The notes under the pieces: model-generated
Database searches by the model: none
Told to the model about the DNA's origin: nothing
What the model saw: the letters and a program-made list of their open reading frames with translations, nothing else
Position numbers and translations under genes: made by a program
Origin: Oligoflexia bacterium
Lineage (GTDB): Bacteria > Bdellovibrionota > UBA1018 > CAIMNF01
DNA length: 24,778 nt
Direction of reading: 5' to 3'
NCBI GenBank assembly: GCA_903842755.1
Contig: CAIMNF010000046.1
Coordinates: forward strand, 1 to 24,778
Shown here: positions 5,516 through 12,455 of the stretch, in pieces
Layout: each line of letters begins with the position of its first letter
Numbering within the stretch: the first letter of the stretch is position 1

Positions 5516-6379
5516 ATGGGTAAATCAATTTTAATTGTAGGTGGGAACGGATTTATTGGCTCCTCGATCGCTCGGGGGCTTGTCCACGACCATACCGTTC
5601 ATTGCACTTATCAAAATGAATACACCCCGATTGATGGCGTGCAATACCATCACCTAAAAGAAATTGCGGATAAAGATTACTGCAGACTAGTAGCGAATAA
5701 GGCCATGCCCGAAGTCATTATTTACGCGGCAGGGTCAAACGAACCACAGGAATACGAGGACGATCAGTTTAAAGCGCAAGTCGTTTTTTCCGGCGGCCCA
5801 GGAGCCATGCTTGCGGCAACAGAAGTCATGAAGTCGAAATTTATTTTTATTTCGTCGGACTTTGTTTTTGCGGGCAACGAAGGTAACTATGCTGAAAAAG
5901 ATACTGCGCTTTCGTTTACCCAATTTGGAAAAGGAAAAGTGGGCGGAGAAAACTATGTCCGATCGCGCTCCTTAAACCATATGATCATTCGATGCGCCCC
6001 GCTCATGGGAAGGGGGCCAATTGATCATCCCTCTTGGCTAGATCGATGGCGGGAAACTCTTCTTCTGGGAAAACCCCTCAAAGTACCGTCCAAGACGTAC
6101 CACAATCCGGCTCCGGTCAGCGCTCTGATCGATACTCTCAAGCAAATCATCGCTCAGGAAATTAAAAACAAAACGCTTCATGTGGGAGGGCTTTCTAAAG
6201 TTTCGCCCTTTGAGATTGCAAAATTATTCGCAAAAAAGTTTGGGTACAGCAGTGAAACGATCCGTATTTCCGATGAACAGTCCAACGCAAACTATGATTA
6301 TTCTTTGAACTTTTCCGAGACCCTAAAACTACTCCAAACTGAGCCCTTGCTCCTGGAGCAATGCCTTGATCTGATCTAA
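5516..6379 (+). CDS. RmlD-like NAD(P)-dependent sugar-nucleotide reductase/epimerase (SDR)
   Basis: 287 aa, Rossmann-fold extended short-chain dehydrogenase. MGKSILIVGGNGFIGSS carries the N-terminal GxxGxxG dinucleotide site; VIIYAAGSNEP is the mid-fold strand with an NADP-side loop; FIFISSDFVFAGNEGNYAE matches the S-T/S-D-Y-V-F region of dTDP-4-dehydrorhamnose reductases. The catalytic YxxxK position reads FGKGKVGGEN, so the usual Tyr is Phe while Lys is kept. This could lower or change activity; such changes occur in non-catalytic family members. The C-terminal part (HNPAPVSALIDTL, HVGG, SPFEIAKLFAKKFG) fits the substrate lobe. The frame is open upstream to 5444, but the promoter and glycine motif place the start at 5516. 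Its last 51 nt overlap the convergent gene at 6329-6931. No other sugar-nucleotide genes are adjacent, so the substrate is unknown. Confidence 0.8.
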   Translation: MGKSILIVGGNGFIGSSIARGLVHDHTVHCTYQNEYTPIDGVQYHHLKEIADKDYCRLVANKAMPEVIIYAAGSNEPQEYEDDQFKAQVVFSGGPGAMLAATEVMKSKFIFISSDFVFAGNEGNYAEKDTALSFTQFGKGKVGGENYVRSRSLNHMIIRCAPLMGRGPIDHPSWLDRWRETLLLGKPLKVPSKTYHNPAPVSALIDTLKQIIAQEIKNKTLHVGGLSKVSPFEIAKLFAKKFGYSSETIRISDEQSNANYDYSLNFSETLKLLQTEPLLLEQCLDLI

Positions 6380-6931
6380 TAGAATTTTTTGATTTGGCTT
6401 CCCTTTTTTCTGTTCTCGCGTAAGCCTTACAAACTCGGAAAAAAAGTAGCGAGACACTTGCTCTGAATCAATTTTTTCACCGCGACAAATCCAATTGACT
6501 GTCCCAAAAACTCCGATTTGAGCCAAAATCTCTTCGGCAGGTGGAACGTCCGATGGCAACGTATTTCCTGCGGTTGGCGCGGAAATCGAATGCTTATTGT
6601 AAGAAAACTGAATCACTCCATGGGCCGTATTCGCCACAATGAGCTTAATGCCGTTTCGGTACAGCATAAAATCCGCTGCGCCTTGGGTGAGATTAAAAAT
6701 TTTAATTTCGGCAAACTTCTTCCCCCCCTCGGTTAACCCGTTAAAAATCCGCGTGTATTCCTGAAAATCACCGCGAAGATCGGTCAGAAAATCGACCGTA
6801 TTTTCCTCGATGATTTGTTGGGGACCATTTCGCTGGGTGAGTCCCTCGATCATCGCCCCTTCTGGGGAAGACTCCGCCCGGGCCATTTCGTGAATCCAAC
6901 CTGTAAATTTAGGCGTAAATTGATTACTCAT
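6329..6931 (-). CDS. unrecognised 200-aa protein
   Basis: I do not recognise the family. The protein begins MSNQFTPKFTGWIHEMARAE and is mixed alpha/beta in appearance, with no signal peptide or membrane segment, so it is probably cytoplasmic. A central stretch (LTDLRGDFQEYTRIFNGL, FAEIKIFNL, FMLYRNGIKLIVANTAHGVIQFSYN) looks like alternating strands. The C-terminal third (AEEILAQIGVFGTVNWICRG, SRYFFSEFVRLTREQKK, ILLDQIKALLQEQG) looks helical. A perfect -35 (TTGACA) and a fair -10 stand 9 nt upstream of the ATG, supporting both the start and expression without a Shine-Dalgarno. Its final 17 codons overlap the end of the convergent reductase. The function cannot be inferred from its neighbours. 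Confidence 0.8.
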   Translation of the reverse strand: MSNQFTPKFTGWIHEMARAESSPEGAMIEGLTQRNGPQQIIEENTVDFLTDLRGDFQEYTRIFNGLTEGGKKFAEIKIFNLTQGAADFMLYRNGIKLIVANTAHGVIQFSYNKHSISAPTAGNTLPSDVPPAEEILAQIGVFGTVNWICRGEKIDSEQVSRYFFSEFVRLTREQKKGKPNQKILLDQIKALLQEQGLSLE

Positions 6932-6938
6932 ACCTTTT

Positions 6939-7169
6939 TTAGTTTACGGACGCATCCGGGGGCTTGTCAAACGAATCATCTTTTAATTGTTGGTTTAAGA
7001 AAGCGGAACAGGTATCGAGAATAATTTGGCTCTTGCGCCACTCCTGCGACGTTTGCCGTAGTTTGCGCAGATAGAATAGCAGAAAAAAAGAGGCTTGGAG
7101 TTGCAGCAGACATTGGAGCCCCAGAAAATTACGTGGGCGCCGTATGATCACTTTAGGCTTCCGACTCAA
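6939..7169 (-). CDS. doubtful 76-aa ORF with hydrophobic centre
   Basis: An open frame beginning with TTG directly after an in-frame TAG and ending 7 nt before the 200-aa gene. The product has a basic N-terminus (SRKPKVIIRRPRNF), a hydrophobic patch (LQASFFLLFYLRKL) and a polar tail. A GTG at codon 7 is an alternative start. There is no Shine-Dalgarno, and the promoter of the next gene lies inside its 3' end, so it is not needed as an operon partner. It may be spurious. Confidence 0.25.
   Translation of the reverse strand: MSRKPKVIIRRPRNFLGLQCLLQLQASFFLLFYLRKLRQTSQEWRKSQIILDTCSAFLNQQLKDDSFDKPPDASVN
6941..6970 (-). promoter_or_regulatory. strong sigma-70-type promoter of the 200-aa gene, probably leaderless
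   Basis: On the minus strand TTGACA (6965-6970, perfect -35), an 18-nt spacer and TAAACT (6941-6946), then 9 nt to the ATG at 6931. Confidence 0.6.
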
Positions 7170-7453
7170 CTAAATGGCCGGCATGCACACCATGATACAG
7201 GCACAGCCCCCTGGGTCAATGACTGTCGGGTCCAGATGTGTAATAGCTGAACCCCAAGCTCACTTTCAGTATACCAAATAAATAGAATCGTGCCCATTAA
7301 ATTATTTATTTAAAATTTATGTAAATTTGCACACTCGCTCCCCTCGCTGCTTCAAAATCCTCCAAGGGCAAGTAAGCAAAGCACTTCTTGCTTTGGGGGC
7401 CAATAATTATTCTAGACTCTGTAAATTATTCCTGACAGAATTAGAGTTGACTC
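7170..7453. other. AT-rich intergenic region before the receiver protein
   Basis: No gene seen. It contains a 16-bp palindrome AAATTTA-TG-TAAATTT (7313-7328) that could be an operator, and a hairpin CCAA-GCAAG/CTTGC-TTGG at 7362-7396 in the presumed leader of the downstream gene. No confident promoter could be assigned to the gene at 7454. Confidence 0.35.
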
Positions 7454-8500
7454 ATGGCTGGAAAAAAAATCCTTGTCGCTGATGACAGTCTTACCATTCA
7501 GAAAGTAATTCGCTTAGCCCTCTCGGGAGACGGCTACGAGATTCAAACCGTATCGCATGGTAATGACGCAATCGAACAAGCCTCACTTTTTAGGCCCGAA
7601 ATTTGCATAATTGACGTTTCACTTCCAGGAAAAGATGCCTACCAGATTCGGCAAGAGTTTTTATCAAAGCCCGATTTAAAGAACATCCCCGTAATCATGA
7701 TGTCGAGTGCCTTTGAAAAAGTAGACCAGCAACGGATGAATGATCTTGGGTTCTCGGGGCACCTTATTAAGCCTTTTGACCCCTCGCACCTTCGATCCAC
7801 ATTGCTTTCCGTAGCCACCAGTACAAATAAAAGTGATCCGTTTACGGATGCGATCGCTCCTGTACAAAAAGAAAACGAATTTTCTGCCCCAGAGCTGACC
7901 AATACAACGACGATTCGACTGTGGCCAACTCCGTCCGTGGTCGCCGACTCTAGTACCGGTTTTTCCTTAGAACCTACGAAAACCGACATACGCGTTTCTA
8001 CTCCTAAGGAATACAAGGAGCTTCGCTCGCCAGATTTGCCCCCCTTAAAAATGGACCCAGGCATGGACGATATTCAACAACTGACCAAAAGCACTTTTGA
8101 AATGAGCGGACTTGGCCAACAGGATTGGGGCGTGGTCGAACCGATGAAAGAAGAATCTTTCCCCCCTTTGACTCAAGGGGTAACCGAAGGTTTTAGCAAT
8201 GATCCCTCCACGTCCTCGTATTCTGACCCCTTTCCCGTTACTCCTGGAAATTTAGATTCACCCACTCCTTCAGCCAGCGGTCCTGTTTTTTCTGCAGAAG
8301 AAGTTGCGGACATGGTCAAGACATTGGTCAATGCGGAAGTGGCCAAGCATTTAGAAAAAATGCAGAACGAAATTGAAGCCCGTGTTAAAAATCTTTTTGA
8401 AGAACAAGTAAAAGTTTATTCCGAAAACCAAATGCCGGATTTGGCTGAAAAAGTAATCAAGGACGAAATTCATAGGCTGCTCAACGAGCCCCCGCAATAA
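7454..8500 (+). CDS. receiver-domain protein with long linker and C-terminal coiled coil
   Basis: 348 aa. Residues 1-118 form a CheY-like receiver: acidic pair D10 D11, phospho-acceptor D54 in CIIDVSLPG, Ser at 84-85 in IMMSS, and K106 in HLIKPFDP, so all switch residues are present. Residues 120-280 are rich in Pro, Ser, Thr and acidic residues and look disordered. From about residue 280 there is a long helix (EEVADMVKTLVNAEVAKHL, then heptad-like stretches), ending PDLAEKVIKDEIHRLLNE. No DNA-binding or enzymatic output domain exists. Comparison from memory: a P-x-L-A-E-x-x-I-x-x-E-I-x-R-L ending occurs in deltaproteobacterial receiver proteins and resembles the end of the polar organiser PopZ, so a scaffold or polarity role is possible (inference). 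No histidine kinase is nearby. It ends 6 nt from the convergent nadC. Confidence 0.85.
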   Translation: MAGKKILVADDSLTIQKVIRLALSGDGYEIQTVSHGNDAIEQASLFRPEICIIDVSLPGKDAYQIRQEFLSKPDLKNIPVIMMSSAFEKVDQQRMNDLGFSGHLIKPFDPSHLRSTLLSVATSTNKSDPFTDAIAPVQKENEFSAPELTNTTTIRLWPTPSVVADSSTGFSLEPTKTDIRVSTPKEYKELRSPDLPPLKMDPGMDDIQQLTKSTFEMSGLGQQDWGVVEPMKEESFPPLTQGVTEGFSNDPSTSSYSDPFPVTPGNLDSPTPSASGPVFSAEEVADMVKTLVNAEVAKHLEKMQNEIEARVKNLFEEQVKVYSENQMPDLAEKVIKDEIHRLLNEPPQ

Positions 8501-8506
8501 CGGCGC

Positions 8507-9403
8507 TTAACCATTAAATAACAACGATAGGTCAAGTGCCTTTACCGAATGGGTCAAACTACCCACGGAAATGACATCCACGCCTTCGATGCAATAATCA
8601 CGGATATTTCCAAGATGAATGCCTCCGCTCACTTCAAAACAAACGCCTTCGGTGGGCTTAAGTCGGATCGCTTCGTGAATTTGTTTTGGCGAGAAATTAT
8701 CGAGCATAATCACTTCGGCTTTTGCGTGGATTGCATCTTTTAGCGCGGTAAGGTTGGTGACTTCGACCTCGACCTTTAATAAATGAGGCGCAGTTTTTTT
8801 TGCGGCATTTACGGCTGCAAGCACGCCGCCTGCCGTGGCAATGTGATTTTCTTTTAATAAAACCCCGCCACTTAAATTATACCGGTGCGGCTTTGCTCCC
8901 ACTGCATAAACGGAAGCAAGTGCAAGGTCACGATACCCGGGTAAGGTTTTGCGCGTAGGAACGAGCCTTGGTTTATTTTTGAGCGGAACAGAATCGATTT
9001 CATTTAATAGGGCTGCCGTTTGGGTCGCGATCCCCGAGGTGTACGCTGTTAAATTGATCAGGGTGCGCTCAAAAATAAGTAAGGTTTCTGGATCGCCGCT
9101 CCAGCTTGCAATTTTCTGTCCAGGAGTAACCGGATCTCCATCCTTCACTGCGGGTAAAATCTTAATGGGGGAATCCATTTCCGCACTTAAAAGCTCAACG
9201 GCACGAAGACCATCGTTTCCAACCCAAACTCCCTGGCCTTTAGAAATTAAGTGCGCGGTCTGCGTTTGATTTAAATTCATTTGGTTCCGCGGGGCGGATC
9301 TTGTCAGCGACTGCACGGCCTTCACCGTCCAATCAAACGCGACCGCGTCTTCTTCGAGGCCTAGTTGGATCCACTTTTTCCACGTAAATAACAATGAACT
9401 CAT
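8507..9403 (-). CDS. nadC: nicotinate-nucleotide pyrophosphorylase (quinolinate phosphoribosyltransferase)
   Basis: Converts quinolinate and PRPP to nicotinate mononucleotide, CO2 and PPi in de novo NAD synthesis; cytoplasmic. 298 aa, typical length. Motifs: FERTLINLTAYTSGIAT, TRKTLPGYR (PRPP/quinolinate site), HRYNLSGGVLLKENHI, VEVEV, MLDNF, VSGGI, and DVISVGSLTHSVKALDLSL. In the HR-x-L-x-D motif, the usual Asp before the LIK segment reads Gly here; the basic active-site residues are kept. The ATG at 9403 has GGAG only one base upstream, so the start is likely but not certain. No nadA or nadB is in the window. The gene is divergent from rph with 79 nt between. Confidence 0.93.
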   Translation of the reverse strand: MSSLLFTWKKWIQLGLEEDAVAFDWTVKAVQSLTRSAPRNQMNLNQTQTAHLISKGQGVWVGNDGLRAVELLSAEMDSPIKILPAVKDGDPVTPGQKIASWSGDPETLLIFERTLINLTAYTSGIATQTAALLNEIDSVPLKNKPRLVPTRKTLPGYRDLALASVYAVGAKPHRYNLSGGVLLKENHIATAGGVLAAVNAAKKTAPHLLKVEVEVTNLTALKDAIHAKAEVIMLDNFSPKQIHEAIRLKPTEGVCFEVSGGIHLGNIRDYCIEGVDVISVGSLTHSVKALDLSLLFNG

Positions 9404-9446
9404 GCTCCATTTTTAATGTATTTCAACGGGTGCCACAAGCCACTTC

Positions 9447-9473
9447 TTGTCATCTCAGGGTTTTTTCTATAGC
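9447..9473 (+). promoter_or_regulatory. promoter of rph, probably leaderless
   Basis: TTGTCA (9447-9452), 15-nt spacer, TATAGC (9468-9473); the overlapping TTCTTG with an 18-nt spacer is an alternative -35. Nine bases separate the -10 box from the ATG, and no Shine-Dalgarno is visible. Confidence 0.4.
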
Positions 9474-9482
9474 GTTTAGCCC

Positions 9483-10202
9483 ATGAAAGAACTGATTCGT
9501 CTTGACCGTAGCCTTCTTGAACCACGCCCGTGCAAAATTGAATTAAATGTCAATCGTTACGCCGAAGGCTCTTGCATCATTGAAACCGGCAATACGCGCG
9601 TCCTCTGTACCGCAAGTATGGACGAAAGTGTTCCTTCGTGGCTTAAGGGAAAGGGACAGGGCTGGGTGACGGCCGAATACTCCATGCTCCCCCGCTCCAC
9701 GCACACCCGCTCCAAGCGGGATCGCGAGAAAGTTTCAGGCAGAACGCAAGAAATTCAACGTCTGATTTCGCGAGCACTGCGTGCAATGGTGAACTTGGAA
9801 AAACTAGGCGAACAACAGATCATCGTCGATTGTGATGTCCTTCAGGCCGACGGTGGTACACGGACCGCTTCGATTACTGGCGCGTGCGTGGCCTTAACTT
9901 TGGCTCTCCAAAAGTGGGTCGCCCAAGGGAAAGCAAAGCCCGGCGTAATTTTAGATACTGTCCAAGCGTTAAGTGTTGGCCTTAAGGATTCGCAAGTGTA
10001 CGTGGACCTCAATTATGAAGAAGACGCAGCCTGCGAAGTAGACATGAATTTTGTACGCACCGGAAGCGGCCTTTTCGTTGAGGTTCAAGGGACTGCCGAG
10101 AAAAAACCCTTTAGCGAAGAAGACCTGCGACGCATGATGGATGCGGCAAAGAATGGGTTAAATCACCTGCGAGAAAAACAAATTGCGGCAATTCAAGGCT
10201 AA
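9483..10202 (+). CDS. rph: ribonuclease PH
   Basis: Phosphorolytic 3'-5' exoribonuclease that trims tRNA 3' ends; acts as a hexamer of dimers. 239 aa, the usual full length. Motifs: GSCIIETGNTRVLCTAS, GQGWVTAEYSMLPRSTHTR, SGRTQEIQRLISRALRA, DCDVLQADGGTRTASITGA, and YEEDAACEVDMNFV, which includes the catalytic acidic residues. The N-terminus (MKELIRLDRSLLEPRP) lacks the common MRPDGR form but aligns in position. There is no Shine-Dalgarno before the ATG. The stop codon overlaps the stop of the convergent biotin ligase gene in the four bases CTAA (10199-10202). Confidence 0.96.
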   Translation: MKELIRLDRSLLEPRPCKIELNVNRYAEGSCIIETGNTRVLCTASMDESVPSWLKGKGQGWVTAEYSMLPRSTHTRSKRDREKVSGRTQEIQRLISRALRAMVNLEKLGEQQIIVDCDVLQADGGTRTASITGACVALTLALQKWVAQGKAKPGVILDTVQALSVGLKDSQVYVDLNYEEDAACEVDMNFVRTGSGLFVEVQGTAEKKPFSEEDLRRMMDAAKNGLNHLREKQIAAIQG

Positions 10203-10969
10203 GAAATATCTTCACTGAACAACGAAGTGCTCTCACCCGATTTCAATTGAATCAATAGCTCACCCCAATCGCCAAGGCCTTGGTAAATCCCCATTTGATC
10301 GCGCCATGAAATTTCTTGGCCTTCGGAAAAAACACTCAGGCGGCTAAAGCGCGCTTTGAGCACAGAAGGCAACACTGGATCCGAAGTAAATTCTTCCCGT
10401 ATGGCCTCCATAACGGAGCGACATACTGCCGATAAATCAACAGCGGAGTTACCCTTAATCCAGAACACCCGATGAAGAAACTGCGTAGGCTGATCAACTT
10501 CGGGGCTTGAGGCCACATTAATCCCAATTCCTGCAATATAGTGTTCGCCCACCTTTTCAACCAGAATTCCGCCTAGTTTTTGAAGGGCTAACTTTTGAGG
10601 GACACCTTTTTGATTCGGAAAAGATTCATTTGGAAGGACACAGACCAAGTCATTAGGCCATTTAAGCTTAATGACTGAGGGGTCACCGCCTAAGGACAGC
10701 AAAGCTTGCATTGCAGCCATGGCTACTCGGATTGGAATCCACGTGTGCGTGTCAACCTTTTGAAAAAGTTCCCTCCTCAACAGCACCGATAAATAAAGAT
10801 TTCCTTTGGGCGAAACCCAGCTTCGCCCCTGTCGTCCCCGACCTCCTGTTTGTTGCAATGCCTGAACGGCAAAGAAACTTTCTAAGTCTGGCTCCGCAGC
10901 TAAGCGATTTTTTAATTCTAATTGGGTGCTTTCGGTTCTCGGCACGATTTCTAACGTATCTCTAGACAT
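10199..10969 (-). CDS. birA: biotin--[acetyl-CoA-carboxylase] ligase
   Basis: Attaches biotin to the biotin carrier protein through biotinyl-5'-AMP. 256 aa with only the catalytic and C-terminal domains: there is no N-terminal helix-turn-helix, so it is a group I ligase without the repressor function of E. coli BirA. Motifs: QQTGGRGRQGRSWVSPKGNLYLSVLL (adenylate-binding loop), LKWPNDL, KLGGILVE with the conserved Lys, and AGIGINV. The start at 10969 follows GAAAGG by a few bases and lies 10 nt after the stop of the von Willebrand A gene, so it is the last gene of that minus-strand operon. The pairing of a biotin ligase with two surface genes appears accidental. Confidence 0.93.
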   Translation of the reverse strand: MSRDTLEIVPRTESTQLELKNRLAAEPDLESFFAVQALQQTGGRGRQGRSWVSPKGNLYLSVLLRRELFQKVDTHTWIPIRVAMAAMQALLSLGGDPSVIKLKWPNDLVCVLPNESFPNQKGVPQKLALQKLGGILVEKVGEHYIAGIGINVASSPEVDQPTQFLHRVFWIKGNSAVDLSAVCRSVMEAIREEFTSDPVLPSVLKARFSRLSVFSEGQEISWRDQMGIYQGLGDWGELLIQLKSGESTSLFSEDIS

Positions 10970-10979
10970 TCAGCCTTTC

Positions 10980-12455
10980 TTATTTCCGGGTGGGCGTTGC
11001 CGACGCGCCCGGAACGACGTGTGGTGTAGACAAGCTACAGTTTAAATGTTTGATTACTTTTTCGGCTCTGACATTGATCCCTTCGATATTGCACTGATCG
11101 TTTACAAAAAAGCGATAAGATCCCTCTTTGATGACGAAAGGAAAATTGGTTAGATAATTTCCGACTAGTTTTTCGCTAGTTGTATAGAGATGTAATCCAA
11201 CCGTGGTTGGATAGTCAATTTGAATGACGCCCACCCCGCCAACTTTAATGGTATGGTTACCGCCCGGAGAGATTAAAAAATGATTTTCCATTTGTTCAAA
11301 AAAGGGGGGAGCAAGGATTCGCACATCGTAGACTCCCGTGCTTAAAATGCGGGTTTCGTCGCTAGTAAAAGATTGCACCACTTTGCGATGTTCATCTAAA
11401 ACTTCCACATCCAGAAGGTTATCAAAAAAGGGAACCGTTAAAGCGCCTTTCCCTTCTACTTTTAAAGTGACCCGCTTTAAGGGCGGAATCACAAAATCTT
11501 TAAACAAAAACGGAGGATCAAGCATCACTTCGGCCGTGTATTGGCCTGGGGGCAATGATACCCCTGCTCCTGCGGTAAACTGGGTAAACGAGTTTTTATC
11601 TTTGAAATTTTGCTCGCCCTGATAAATATTCACTTTCACTTTGGGGTCCGGACAAATTACAAAAAGATTTTTTTTCTTTTCTACGTTTTTAGAATTATTT
11701 TTTATGTCGTCATTAATGTCATCTAAAGCTTTAGATAGCGCCTTTTCATTCGGTGCGGCCATAGCTTTTCCCAAACATTTAAGATTATCCAAGTCTTTTG
11801 ACTTGTCCGACATACCAATTCCGGTCACGTACATTTCAAGGTCGAGCACTTTTTCTTCGATCGCTTTTTGCAAAATTTTGCAGGGGTCACCGTTACAGGT
11901 TTCTTCACCGTCTGTAAAAATCATGACACGCTTTGGGCCCGGGTAGGATTTTAATTGCTTGATCGCAAGCTCTAGCGAATCCGCAATAGGGGTCATGCCG
12001 GTTGGTCCAAGTCCCCGGACCACATGATCAATCTTAGGTAAACTGTTTTCCCCAAAGGGTACTGCCATATAGTAATCTTTGCAGTCGTGTTTCCGGCGGC
12101 TGCCATAAACCAAAAGCCCTACCTGTGCCTTTTCGCGGTATTGGTCCTGCAAATACGAGCCAAAGAGCCGTTTTGCAAAATACATTTTGGATTTTTTTCG
12201 GTCCAAGGGCTGGGCCATGGAGCCCGAGCTGTCTAACATCACGACCACTTTTGGTTTTAGTGCTTTGTCCAATTGATCGGGCGCGTACGTGGGAAGCAGA
12301 TTAGAAACTTCGATCGACGTCGCAAATGCATTGAACGGCGGCGTGGAAGTGGGAGACGGTGTGGGCGATCCCGCTTGAGCGCCGGGCCTAAGCAACAATG
12401 CGAGCAGGCCGATCGTGAACCTAAAGCGAAGGGCACTGATTTTAGCAACGTTCAT
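10980..12455 (-). CDS. exported von Willebrand factor type A domain protein
   Basis: 491 aa. A signal peptide is visible (basic start, hydrophobic IGLLALLL, cleavage after AQA), followed by a Pro/Ser/Thr linker (SPTPSPTSTPP). The VWA domain (about 68-265) has the complete metal site: DSSGSM, the Thr in GPTGMTPIADS, and FTDGEE. The later part (about 280-480) has repeated beta-rich stretches such as LPPGQYTAEVML, LSTGVYDVRIL and IKEGSYRFFVN, like PEGA/carboxypeptidase-regulatory-type sandwich repeats. It is likely periplasmic or surface located and binds a protein partner through the metal site (inference). The start overlaps the stop of the upstream outer-membrane gene in ATGA, indicating coupled translation and a joint function. 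No membrane anchor is seen at the C-terminus. Confidence 0.85.
   Translation of the reverse strand: MNVAKISALRFRFTIGLLALLLRPGAQAGSPTPSPTSTPPFNAFATSIEVSNLLPTYAPDQLDKALKPKVVVMLDSSGSMAQPLDRKKSKMYFAKRLFGSYLQDQYREKAQVGLLVYGSRRKHDCKDYYMAVPFGENSLPKIDHVVRGLGPTGMTPIADSLELAIKQLKSYPGPKRVMIFTDGEETCNGDPCKILQKAIEEKVLDLEMYVTGIGMSDKSKDLDNLKCLGKAMAAPNEKALSKALDDINDDIKNNSKNVEKKKNLFVICPDPKVKVNIYQGEQNFKDKNSFTQFTAGAGVSLPPGQYTAEVMLDPPFLFKDFVIPPLKRVTLKVEGKGALTVPFFDNLLDVEVLDEHRKVVQSFTSDETRILSTGVYDVRILAPPFFEQMENHFLISPGGNHTIKVGGVGVIQIDYPTTVGLHLYTTSEKLVGNYLTNFPFVIKEGSYRFFVNDQCNIEGINVRAEKVIKHLNCSLSTPHVVPGASATPTRK

Noticed and set aside
7639..8064. 141-aa minus-strand ORF inside the receiver gene
   Set aside because: A shadow frame of a well-supported gene; no independent signals.
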